Assembly: GCF_014203395.1 (NCBI RefSeq)
Contig: NZ_JACHIW010000002.1
Span: 62,001-126,000 of the forward strand
Length of the DNA stretch: 64,000 bases
Origin: Saccharopolyspora phatthalungensis
GTDB lineage: Bacteria > Actinomycetota > Actinomycetes > Mycobacteriales > Pseudonocardiaceae
Direction of reading: 5' to 3'
Shown piece after piece: positions 32,684 through 40,404 of this stretch (positions within the stretch are counted from its first letter, which is position 1; every line of letters starts with the position of its first letter). The notes under the pieces were generated by a model, which was not told where the DNA came from, made no database searches, and worked only from the letters and a program-made list of their open reading frames with translations. Position numbers and translations under genes: made by a program.

Positions 32684-33729
32684 CACGCCTCGCCGAGGGC
32701 GGCGGTGAGCACCTGCTCCGGCACCGCGCCGACCGCGACGCGGCCATCGGAGGTCAGCAGGGCGTTGCCTGCCGCGGTGCCGATGACCCAGCCATTGCCC
32801 CACGGGCCGCTGACCGGCTTGCCGGTCCGCTCGGCGACCTGCCGCAGGTCCTGCCCCTTCTCCGGCTTCTGCGGCTGCTGCTGCGGGAGCTGCGTCACCA
32901 GGACGCTGTCCCAGCCGTCCCCGACGACCTTGCCCTGCGGGTGTTGACGGGGCTGTTGTGGCCCATGCTCGGCCTTGCCGTCCTCCACCTTCGCGCCCGC
33001 CGGCGGCGTGAACTTGAACAGGCCCGGGTCCGGGGCGCTCATGTCGACACTGCTGAAGCCCACCTGCAATGCCGGGTCGTTCGAACCGTTGGTGAGCACC
33101 GAGAGCTCTAACGGGATGCGCTTCTCCGCGTCCACCGCGACCCGCACCTCACGCAGCACCGTGCGTTCGGTCGGCTTCGGGGTGAGAACCAGTTCGTAGG
33201 CGTCGCGGCCGGCGACACTGGCGGTGCCGTCCACCTTGACATCACTGGTCTGGCGGATCTTGCCGACGATCTCGCGGGCCGCCGCCGCGGGGTCGGCCGG
33301 GGCCTTGTGGTCGGCGGCCTCCGGCGCGCGCTCGGGGGAGCGGGTGACCTTCTGCTCGCCCGAGTCCCACTTCCACACCGTCGAGCCGTCGTTGACGACG
33401 GTCATCTCGCCGTGGGACGAGGGAACCGAGACGCGGTGGCGGCCCTGGCCATCGGCCCACACCCGGAATTGGCTGGTGCCGTTGGCGAGCATTTCGGAGG
33501 ACTGGCCGGCCCCCGGGATCGCGGGCAGCCCGAGGTTGTTGTCGACTTCCACCGTGCCGGTCAGCGCCGGTGGGGTGGCTCGCATGACCGACTCCACCAA
33601 CTGCTCCGGCGCCACCTGGGGCAGGGCCGGGGCAGCACCCGCGCCGACGGGCAGCGCGAGCATGGTCAGGCCCAGGACACCCACCGCGGTGCCGGCGGCC
33701 GCCGTGTAGGCCACGTTCTTGCGTTTCAT
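32683..33729 (-). CDS. secreted LolA/RseB-like (DUF2092-type) protein
   Basis: A 348-residue exported protein. N-terminal signal peptide KRKNVAYTAAAGTAVGVLGL with cleavage likely near AGAAPA. The mature part follows the LolA/RseB beta-sheet pattern: QFRVWADGQGRHRVSVPSSHG, VWKWDSGEQKVTR, YELVLTPKPTERTVLREVRV and FKFTPPAGAKV, then a Pro/Gln-rich stretch and a C-terminal segment. AGGAGGTTCGA precedes ATG 33729. It is first in an operon with an ABC exporter, so it may receive or present the lipid-like substrate outside the membrane (inference). Confidence 0.87.
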   Translation of the reverse strand: MKRKNVAYTAAAGTAVGVLGLTMLALPVGAGAAPALPQVAPEQLVESVMRATPPALTGTVEVDNNLGLPAIPGAGQSSEMLANGTSQFRVWADGQGRHRVSVPSSHGEMTVVNDGSTVWKWDSGEQKVTRSPERAPEAADHKAPADPAAAAREIVGKIRQTSDVKVDGTASVAGRDAYELVLTPKPTERTVLREVRVAVDAEKRIPLELSVLTNGSNDPALQVGFSSVDMSAPDPGLFKFTPPAGAKVEDGKAEHGPQQPRQHPQGKVVGDGWDSVLVTQLPQQQPQKPEKGQDLRQVAERTGKPVSGPWGNGWVIGTAAGNALLTSDGRVAVGAVPEQVLTAALGEA

Positions 33730-33842
33730 TCGAACCTCCTGTCGAGTCCTGCGATCAAGAGTGTCGGAAGGGAGCTGAGATAACGCTGAGAACCGCTTCC
33801 CGGCTGAGAAACGGCTCAGGTGGGTGGTGATTCGCGGCAATA

Positions 33843-33858
33843 CCTGAAATAGTTCAGG
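33843..33858. promoter_or_regulatory. palindrome upstream of the MarR gene
   Basis: CCTGAA-ATAG-TTCAGG, a 6-4-6 dyad, ends 29 bases before the MarR start and lies in the 158-base divergent gap with the secreted-protein operon. Its size suits a MarR dimer. Autoregulation and control of the exporter operon are plausible but untested. Confidence 0.5.
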
Positions 33859-33887
33859 CATTGATTAGTTTGGCGACGGGAGTGGCG

Positions 33888-34412
33888 ATGGCCTCGGACG
33901 AGCTGGACTTCTGGTCCTTCGTCGAGCTGGCGAACCACCGGCTGGCGACGGAGCACGGATTCCGGCACCAGCTGGCCACCGAGGTGCTGCTGACGCTGAA
34001 CCGGGCGTCCAACATCGTCACCTACGACCTGGAGGCGTCGGTGCACCGGCCGCGCGGCCGGTCCTGGTCGGGCTTCCGGCTGCTGTTCGTCACCTGGCTG
34101 GCGGGACCGCTGGAGGCCAAGAAGGCGGCCGAGCTGACCGGGATGAGCCGGGCCGCGGTGTCGAACCTGACCAAGACGCTGGTCGCCGACGGCTTGCTGG
34201 ACCGGGCGCCGGGCGAGCACGACGGGCGTTCGGTGCTGCTGTCGCTGACCGAACGCGGACACCGGGAAATGGTCGAAGTGTTCCGGTCGCAGAATGAGCG
34301 GGAATACGAGTGGACGAGCGTGCTGACCGAGACCGAGCAGCGCATTTTGATCATGTTTCTGGACAAGCTGATCACCAACCGCGACCAGTTCGATATCCGC
34401 GGCCGCAACTGA
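33888..34412 (+). CDS. MarR-family transcriptional regulator
   Basis: A 174-residue winged-helix regulator. The recognition region is LEAKKAAELTGMSRAAVSNL, the wing is DRAPGEHDGRSVLLSLTERG, and the C-terminal dimer helix ends LDKLITNRDQFDI. ATG 33888 lies five bases after GGGAG; upstream TTG and GTG codons are possible. It points toward hmgA 97 bases away and diverges from the ABC exporter operon. MarR-type repressors of homogentisate genes are known and respond to aromatic acids. That makes hmgA-fahA the likeliest target here (inference). Confidence 0.9.
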   Translation: MASDELDFWSFVELANHRLATEHGFRHQLATEVLLTLNRASNIVTYDLEASVHRPRGRSWSGFRLLFVTWLAGPLEAKKAAELTGMSRAAVSNLTKTLVADGLLDRAPGEHDGRSVLLSLTERGHREMVEVFRSQNEREYEWTSVLTETEQRILIMFLDKLITNRDQFDIRGRN

Positions 34413-34438
34413 TCCGTGGATGTTGCGCCACCGATGGA

Positions 34439-34456
34439 TAGTAAATACATTAACTA
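34439..34456. promoter_or_regulatory. AT-rich dyad in front of hmgA
   Basis: TAGTAAATACATTAACTA is an imperfect palindrome with 14 of 18 bases self-complementary. It is in an AT-rich island between the MarR stop and hmgA, 54 bases before the hmgA start, where the promoter must be. It is a different sequence from the CCTGAA dyad. Candidate operator or promoter of the homogentisate operon. Confidence 0.45.
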
Positions 34457-34509
34457 AATGCGCCCGGGGCCGCAGGCGGCCCGTGGACCGTTGCGAGGAG
34501 GCGAGGTCA

Positions 34510-35709
34510 ATGGCGTACTACCGGCAGGTCGGCGAGGTGCCGCCGAAGCGCCACACCCAGCACCGCGGGCCGGAGGGGGGCCTGTACTACGAGGAGCTGA
34601 TGGGGGAGGAGGGATTCACCAGCGACTCGTCGCTGCTCTACCACCGGAACCTCCCATCGGCGCTGGTCGACTCGTCCGTCTGGGAGCTGCCCGACCTGGG
34701 CACCGAGCCGAACCACCCGCTGCGACCGCGACACCTGAAGCTGCACGAGCTCTTCGGCGGCACCGAGTGGAAACGCTACGACGTGGTCACCGGCCGTCGG
34801 CTGGTCCTGGGCAACGCCGACGTGCGGATCTCCTACGTGGTCGCGGGCGAAACCTCCCCGCTGTACCGCAACGGAATCGGCGACGAGTGCGTGTACATCG
34901 AATCCGGTTCGGGCGTCGTGGAGACCGTGTTCGGTGCGTTGCCCTTCCGGCAGGGTGACTACGTGATGCTGCCCCGGGCGACCACGCACCGCTGGCTGCC
35001 CCAGGGTGACGAGCCGGTGCGGGCGTACTGCATCGAGGCGAACTCGCACATCACGCCGCCGCGCCGATACCTGTCGAAATTCGGGCAGCTGCTGGAGCAT
35101 TCGCCGTACTGCGAGCGCGACCTGCACGGCCCGTCCGAACCGGTCCTGGCCGAGGGCTCCGACGTCGAGGTGCTGGTCAAGCACCGCGGCAGCGCCGGCA
35201 TCGTGGGCACCAGGTTCGTGTACCCGGAGCACCCGTTCGACGTCGTCGGCTGGGACGGGTGCCTGTACCCGTACACCTTCAACATCGCCGACTTCGAGCC
35301 GATCACCGGTCGCGTGCACCAGCCGCCGCCGGTGCACCAGGTCTTCGAGGGCAACAACTTCGTGGTGTGCAACTTCGTGCCGCGCAAGGTCGATTACCAC
35401 CCGTTGTCGATCCCGGTGCCGTACTATCACTCCAATGTGGACTCCGACGAGGTGATGTTCTACTGCGGCGGGGACTATGAGGCACGCAAGGGATCCGGGA
35501 TCGGGCAGGGCTCGATCTCGCTGCACCCGGGCGGGCATTCGCACGGGCCGCAGCCGGGGGCCTACGAGCGCAGCATCGGGGTCGAGTTCTTCGACGAGCT
35601 GGCGGTCATGGTCGACACCTTCCGCCCGCTGGAGCTCGGCGAGGGCGGCCGGGCTGCCGAGGATCCTGGCTACGCCTGGACCTGGGCTGGACGGGGGCCG
35701 AAGCAGTGA
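34510..35709 (+). CDS. hmgA: homogentisate 1,2-dioxygenase
   Basis: A 399-residue non-haem iron dioxygenase that opens the ring of homogentisate to maleylacetoacetate in Tyr/Phe catabolism. Iron ligands: His and Glu in YYHSNVDSDEVMFY, and a later His in HPGGHSHGPQPGAYE. The cupin-like barrel YVMLPRATTHRWLP and the segment FVVCNFVPRKVDYHPLSIPV match the family. GAGGAGGCGAG lies before ATG 34510. Its stop overlaps the GTG of the next gene, so hmgA, the unknown gene and fahA form one operon. The length is slightly shorter than the 430-440 of proteobacterial forms. Confidence 0.96.
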   Translation: MAYYRQVGEVPPKRHTQHRGPEGGLYYEELMGEEGFTSDSSLLYHRNLPSALVDSSVWELPDLGTEPNHPLRPRHLKLHELFGGTEWKRYDVVTGRRLVLGNADVRISYVVAGETSPLYRNGIGDECVYIESGSGVVETVFGALPFRQGDYVMLPRATTHRWLPQGDEPVRAYCIEANSHITPPRRYLSKFGQLLEHSPYCERDLHGPSEPVLAEGSDVEVLVKHRGSAGIVGTRFVYPEHPFDVVGWDGCLYPYTFNIADFEPITGRVHQPPPVHQVFEGNNFVVCNFVPRKVDYHPLSIPVPYYHSNVDSDEVMFYCGGDYEARKGSGIGQGSISLHPGGHSHGPQPGAYERSIGVEFFDELAVMVDTFRPLELGEGGRAAEDPGYAWTWAGRGPKQ

Positions 35710-36557
35710 CCGTGCCCGCCTTCGCGAAGTCGTTGTGCGACGACGCCGCGGTGTTCCCACCGGGCCTGGCGCCCCTACCGGAGGCAGTCGCGGCGCACCA
35801 ACGGCACGCGGCCTCGCCGTATGCCGAGCTGGTCGGCCCGCTGGTGCTCGCGGCACCAGTGTTGACCGAGCTTGCCGCGCTGCTCGGACCAGGTGACCGG
35901 TTCGACCTCTCCGTCACCGCGCCGAACGGACCGGAACAGCTCCCGGCCGTGGTCGCGGCGGCCGAGTCCCTGCCGGTCCGGTTGCGCGCGTTGGAGGTCG
36001 CGGTTCCCGCCGGTCAGGCACCGGCCGATTTTTTCGCCGAGCTCGACCGGGCGGGCGCGATGGCCGCTGACGTGGCCGTGTTTGTCGAGGTGCCGCGCGA
36101 CGGGCGTCGCGCGGAAGTCATCGCCACCTGCGCATCCACCGGGTACCAGGCAAAGTTCCGCACCGGCGGGGTGCGGGCCGAGCTGTACCCGGGTGAGGCC
36201 GAACTGGCCAATGCGATCCGGGCGGTCGTCGACGCGCAGGTGCCGTTCAAAGCCACTGCGGGACTGCACCACGCGATCCGCAATACCGACCCCACTACCG
36301 GTTTCGAGCAGCACGGTTACCTGAACCTGCTGTTGGCAACCGATGCGGCGCTGGACTTCGCGGACGAATCCGAGATCGCCGCACTGCTCGCCGAACGTGA
36401 TGCGCACAAGATCGCCGAGCGCGTCGCGAATCTCGACGGCTCGCGGGTTGCGGCGGCCCGCGAGCGGTTCTTGTCCTTCGGCACCTGCAGCATCATCGAG
36501 CCGCTGACCGAGCTGGTGGATCTGGGCCTGGTGCCGGCCGCCGTACTCAGCGCCTGA
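35706..36557 (+). CDS. conserved protein of the homogentisate operon, function unknown
   Basis: A 283-residue cytoplasmic protein not assignable to a characterised family. Conserved-looking features: SLCDDAAVFPPGLAPLPEAV at the N-terminus, YQAKFRTGGVRAELYPGEAE, FKATAGLHHAIRNTDP and EQHGYLNLLLATDAAL. Alternating short strands and helices are consistent with an alpha/beta barrel. GTG 35706 overlaps the hmgA stop, so expression is tied to hmgA. The pathway step between dioxygenase and fumarylacetoacetase, maleylacetoacetate isomerisation, has no recognisable gene here, making this a candidate, though without direct evidence. Confidence 0.82.
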   Translation: MTVPAFAKSLCDDAAVFPPGLAPLPEAVAAHQRHAASPYAELVGPLVLAAPVLTELAALLGPGDRFDLSVTAPNGPEQLPAVVAAAESLPVRLRALEVAVPAGQAPADFFAELDRAGAMAADVAVFVEVPRDGRRAEVIATCASTGYQAKFRTGGVRAELYPGEAELANAIRAVVDAQVPFKATAGLHHAIRNTDPTTGFEQHGYLNLLLATDAALDFADESEIAALLAERDAHKIAERVANLDGSRVAAARERFLSFGTCSIIEPLTELVDLGLVPAAVLSA

Positions 36558-36655
36558 TCTCGCGGTCGTTTGCGCGGCGGTGCAAGTCGTGTGCGCGGGC
36601 CGCGTGGCGGTGCGGCTTGAAAGACGCAGTCCTGGACGGAGAAGGAGTTCGCTTC

Positions 36656-37831
36656 GTGACCGTGATCGACATCCCCGAAGACTCGCTCTTCGGGCTCGCC
36701 AACTTGCCCTACGGCGTGTTCTCCACCCCCGGCAAGAAGCCACGAGTCGGTGTCCGCGTCGGCGAGTCCGTTGTGGACCTCGCGGTAGCGCTGGGCGACG
36801 ACGTGTTCACGCAGCCGCGGCTGAACGAATTCATGGCGCAGGGTCATGCCCGGTGGGTTCGGGTGCGGCAGCAGATCACCGAGCTCGTCTCGGGCGACGT
36901 GCCCGACGATGCGGTGCACCCGGTCGCCGAGGTGACCATGCACCTGCCGATCGAGGTCGCCGACTACGTCGACTTCTACGCCTCCGAGCATCACGCGTCG
37001 AACCTCGGCCGGCTGTTCCGGCCGAATGCCCAACCGCTGATGCCGAACTGGAAGCACCTGCCGGTGGGCTACCACGGGCGTAGTGGCACGGTCGTGGTGT
37101 CGGGCACCGACATCGTCCGGCCCAACGGCCAGCGCAAGGCGCCCGACGAAGACGCACCGACGTTCGGCCCGTGCCGCCGCCTGGACATCGAGGCCGAGCT
37201 CGGTTTCATCGTCGGCACCGGCTCCGAATTGGGCGCGGCGGTTCACACGGCGGACTTCGCCACCCAGGTTTTCGGCGCGGTGCTGGTCAACGACTGGTCG
37301 GCCCGCGACATCCAGGCATGGGAGTACGTGCCGTTGGGCCCGTTTCTCGGCAAGAGCTTTGCCACCTCGATCTCGGCGTGGGTGGTGCCGCTGCCGGCGC
37401 TGGAGGCCGCCCGCGTGCCGACGCCGGTCCAGGACCCGAAACCGCTGCCATACCTGCAGGAGGGCGAACCGTGGGGCCTGGACATCGACCTGGCGGTGTC
37501 CTGGAACGGCCACGAGGTGTCCCGCCCGCCGTACCGGGAGATGTACTGGTCCCCGGCCCAGATGCTGGCGCACCTGACGGTCAACGGCGCCACCAGCCGC
37601 ACCGGCGACCTTTACGCCTCCGGCACGATCTCGGGACCGGAGAAGGACCAGCGCGGCGCGTTCATCGAACTCACCTGGGGCGGCAAGGAACCGGTCCGCA
37701 TCGGCGAGGAAGAACGCACCTTCCTCCAGGACGGTGACGAGGTCACCATCACGGCCACCGCGCCCGGCACCGACGGCACGCGAATCGGCTTCGGCGAGGT
37801 CTCCGGACGAATCCTGCCCGCCACGACCTGA
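36656..37831 (+). CDS. fahA: fumarylacetoacetase
   Basis: A 391-residue hydrolase that splits fumarylacetoacetate into fumarate and acetoacetate. The catalytic His lies in FYASEHHASNLGRLFRPN; metal and active-site residues lie in DIEAELGFIVGTGSE and VNDWSARDIQAWEYVPLGPF, followed by GKSFATSISAWVVP. Start GTG 36656 follows GAAGGAG; an upstream TTG would add 13 residues without the family pattern. The TGA stop (37829-37831) lies inside the CTGAG target duplication of the insertion sequence, so the gene escaped disruption by inserting at its very end. Its terminator has been separated from it. Confidence 0.96.
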   Translation: MTVIDIPEDSLFGLANLPYGVFSTPGKKPRVGVRVGESVVDLAVALGDDVFTQPRLNEFMAQGHARWVRVRQQITELVSGDVPDDAVHPVAEVTMHLPIEVADYVDFYASEHHASNLGRLFRPNAQPLMPNWKHLPVGYHGRSGTVVVSGTDIVRPNGQRKAPDEDAPTFGPCRRLDIEAELGFIVGTGSELGAAVHTADFATQVFGAVLVNDWSARDIQAWEYVPLGPFLGKSFATSISAWVVPLPALEAARVPTPVQDPKPLPYLQEGEPWGLDIDLAVSWNGHEVSRPPYREMYWSPAQMLAHLTVNGATSRTGDLYASGTISGPEKDQRGAFIELTWGGKEPVRIGEEERTFLQDGDEVTITATAPGTDGTRIGFGEVSGRILPATT

Positions 37832-37840
37832 GCTTGTTGT

Positions 37841-39283
37841 TTAACCTGTGCGGTTTTGGTGTTGTTGGAGGGTGAGGTTGCGTTTGATGGTCTTGCCGAC
37901 ATCGTGACGGGTGGCGCGGTGGGTGTTGGGGGAGCCGGGTGGGCGTCCGGGACCGGGTCGGGAGGGTTTCGGTGCGGCTGCCGGGTGACCGGCCTTCGCG
38001 CGGATGTTGCGAAACCCTCGCCGGACGCGGGCGGGAGTCAGCCGGCGGGGCTCGGTGACCGGTTTTTCCCAGGGGCGTCGAAGGTCTTCGGTGATGGGGC
38101 GGGCGAGGCGTAGTTGCGTGTGGGCGACCAGGATCAGCCAGGTCCAGCGATCGGCCGAGTCGGGTGCCCGCAGTTTCGGGCGGGTCCATCCGAGGGTTTG
38201 CTTGAGAAGTCGGAAGGTGTGTTCGAGGTCGAATCGGCGTAGGAACGCCTGCCAGAGCAGATCAACCAACTCGGCGCTGGCGCCGGTGACCGAGGACCAC
38301 AGCCACACCGGTGTGGGGTCCCGATCGCCGGGCAGGTGTTCGACCTGCAAACGGATCACGGTGCCCTCGACGAGGGGCAGCTCGCCCTCATGGTCCAGCC
38401 AGGGGCCGCGGTGGGTCAGGCGCGGGTGCAGCCGGTCCCAGGCCCGCGCCTGGGCGTGTCCGTAGCGGGTGGTGTCGGTGTCGGTGGTGTGGTCGGGGGC
38501 ATGCCAGCTGTTCTGGTCGGCCAGGGTGAACACGCCGCCGTGCTTGTGCGGACGCCCGATGGTCCCCGGCGGCCGGGGCGGTGCGGGCCGCAGCATGACG
38601 CGGTCGGAACGGATTCTGCCCACCAGCTCGACGGGCAGATCGGCCAGAACGAAGGCCAGCCGGGTCACGTCGTAGCCGGCGTCGGCCACGATCAGGATGT
38701 GTGGATCGCCAGGCTGCCAGTGTCCGGCGTCGATGATCCGGCCCACGACCTCACGCAGTTGAGCGGCGGTGACCGCGGTGGCATCGTCGGCGGGCCCCAG
38801 CCGCACCGCGTCGAGGATCGCCGTCCAGGAGGTACGCCCGGTCTCCAGCGCGGCGACAAAGGAGTAGGGCCAGCCCGGGATGAACTGCGAGCCGCTACGG
38901 GAGCGGCCATGGACATGGCAGAACAACCGCTCAGGGCTGCACGCGGCGTCCGGACGCAGCCAGGGTGAGATGTCCACGGCCAGGGCGATCCGCCCGTCCG
39001 CGGCGCGCGGTAAGGGGAGCTCGGCCAGGGCGGTGCGTAACCGGTCGATCTCGATGCGGCCGTGGTTGATCGCGTCGTAGCCGGCGCCATGCCCGCGCCG
39101 ATGCTCTGCGGTAAGGGACAGTTCGGCCAGGCTGGTCACCGGCCCCGCAGTGCACAGCACCGCGTCGGTCAGCTCGAACAACGCATCCCCCCGCCTGGTC
39201 AGACACTCGTCGTAGAACCGCCGGCGGAACCCGGACAGCTCCCCGAACGCATCGGCCTGGCCGGTGTCGTGCACACTGATCAT
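37841..39283 (-). CDS. DDE transposase of the insertion sequence
   Basis: A 480-residue transposase of the IS4/IS701 superfamily type. Putative catalytic Asp residues lie in IALAVDISPWLRPDA and HILIVADAGYDVTRL, and the Glu in RFDLEHTFRLLKQTLGW. The C-terminus is basic and rich in Pro/Arg/Lys. ATG 39283 fits SVHDTGQADAFGELSGF as N-terminus. The ribosome site AAGGG on this strand is inside a hairpin (39287-39340). No frameshift or internal stop is visible, so it looks intact. It ends in the left inverted repeat. Confidence 0.92.
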   Translation of the reverse strand: MISVHDTGQADAFGELSGFRRRFYDECLTRRGDALFELTDAVLCTAGPVTSLAELSLTAEHRRGHGAGYDAINHGRIEIDRLRTALAELPLPRAADGRIALAVDISPWLRPDAACSPERLFCHVHGRSRSGSQFIPGWPYSFVAALETGRTSWTAILDAVRLGPADDATAVTAAQLREVVGRIIDAGHWQPGDPHILIVADAGYDVTRLAFVLADLPVELVGRIRSDRVMLRPAPPRPPGTIGRPHKHGGVFTLADQNSWHAPDHTTDTDTTRYGHAQARAWDRLHPRLTHRGPWLDHEGELPLVEGTVIRLQVEHLPGDRDPTPVWLWSSVTGASAELVDLLWQAFLRRFDLEHTFRLLKQTLGWTRPKLRAPDSADRWTWLILVAHTQLRLARPITEDLRRPWEKPVTEPRRLTPARVRRGFRNIRAKAGHPAAAPKPSRPGPGRPPGSPNTHRATRHDVGKTIKRNLTLQQHQNRTG

Positions 39284-39286
39284 CGA

Positions 39287-39340
39287 AGCCCTTGGTTGTG
39301 ATCTTCCTTCTGTCGCAAGAGGAATGATCAACCAAGGGCT
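39287..39340 (-). promoter_or_regulatory. hairpin covering the transposase ribosome binding site
   Basis: AGCCCTTGGTTG..GATC pairs with GATCAACCAAGGGCT with a two-base bulge, and TTCC pairs with GGAA inside. On the minus strand the AAGGG ribosome site lies in the stem four to eleven bases before the ATG. Hairpins of this kind in other insertion sequences hide the start from transcripts entering from outside. A second GATCAACC word follows at 39349-39356. Confidence 0.6.
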
Positions 39341-39536
39341 TCTTCCATGATCAACCGGGGGCACACCCCAGCGCTACCTGGTTAAACAACAAGCTGAGAG
39401 CGAGTCGGTGACTTTGTCAGCCCGACGTGGTCCGTGCAGGCTCGGCCGCGATGAGTTTTGGCCGGGTCGCGGGTCTGTTCTGGCGTTGTAGGGCGTCGTA
39501 CGACGCTGCCCGGCACGAGACACCCCGGAGGACACC

Positions 39537-40335
39537 ATGACGACCACACCGGACGACCCGACCACCACGCTGCCCGACCACCACGCTGCCCGGCCGCCCG
39601 CCCGTCGTTGACCTGGCCACCTGGCAGGCCGCCCGTGACGAGCTTCTGGTCCGCGAGAAGGCCCACACCCGCGAGGGCGACGCCCTCGCCGCGGCCCGCC
39701 GCCGGCTGCCGATGGTGGAGCTCGACGGGACGGTCGAGGTCGTCGGACCCGACGGCCCGGTCCCGTTCCTGGACCTGTTCCAGGGCCGCGACGAGCTCGT
39801 GGTCTACAAGCACATGTGGTACGACGGCGCGCCGCACCAGGGGCAGTGCGAGGGCTGCACCACCACGGCCTGGCACCTGAAGGACGCCGTCTACCTCAAC
39901 GCCCGCGGCGTCTCGTTCGCCATCCTGACCACGGGCCGCTGGGACGAGGTGGCCTCCTACGTCGAGTTCATGGGCTACACCCAGCCCTGGTACTCGGTGC
40001 GCGACGTGGACGCGCCGGTCGGCGGCAGCATGGGTTACATCACCAGCTTCCTGCGCGACGGCGACCGCGTGTTCCTCACCTACTCCACGACGGGCCGTGG
40101 CAACGAGCCGGTCAACGGATCCTTGGGCCTGCTCGACAGGACGCCTTACGGCCGCGGCGAGGCGTGGGAGGACAAGCCCGAGGGCTGGCCCGAGGGGCGC
40201 CCTTCGTGCTGGTCCTGGCGCTCGGACGCGGACGGGAACGCCACCTGGGGCCCGACCAGCCGCCCCGTGCCGCAGTGGACCCGCCCCGGCGCGACCCCCG
40301 TGGAGACCCTCGGCCGGCACGGCCCCCACCACTGA
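39537..40335 (+). pseudogene. DUF899 family protein, frameshifted near its start
   Basis: The body (from ATG 39712, 207 residues) is a DUF899 thioredoxin-like protein: VPFLDLFQGRDELVVYKHMW, GQCEGCTTTAWHL, YITSFLRDGDRVFLTYSTTG and TPYGRGEAWEDKPEGWPEG. The normal start ATG 39537, with GGAGG upstream, runs into TGA after 24 codons. A 16-base tandem duplication (39561-39592) causes this. Removing one unit joins MTTTPDDPTTTLPG to RPPVVDLATWQAARDELLVRE and to the rest in one frame. Translation from 39712 would lack about 50 residues. It could be a recent mutation or a reversible switch. Functional status unknown. Confidence 0.8.
39561..39592 (+). repeat. 16-base perfect tandem duplication
   Basis: ACCACCACGCTGCCCG occurs twice head to tail (39561-39576 and 39577-39592). 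Sixteen is not a multiple of three, so the extra unit shifts the reading frame of the DUF899 gene by one. Perfect identity points to a recent slippage event. Confidence 0.93.
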
Positions 40336-40404
40336 CGCGCCTTCGTCGACGGCGTCGGCAAAAAGGAGTTGGGTGCCGGGCGTGTGACGGGGCGCTTGAC
40401 GTGG

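Larger units (their letters stand above)
37833..39393 (-). mobile_element. insertion sequence with 14-bp inverted ends and 5-bp target duplication
   Basis: Perfect terminal inverted repeats CTTGTTGTTTAACC at 37833-37846 and, complemented, 39380-39393. The flanks carry the direct repeat CTGAG at 37828-37832 and 39394-39398, read as a 5-bp target duplication. The element is 1561 bp and contains one transposase gene on the minus strand whose TAA stop is in the left end. Both ends being exact suggests a recent, possibly active copy. The IS family was not settled by eye. Confidence 0.9.

Noticed and set aside
36562..36620. Fifth copy of the CTAG-ended repeat before fahA
   Set aside because: Only short words such as GTTTGCGCGGCGGTGC match; no ends or hairpin, so I do not annotate it.
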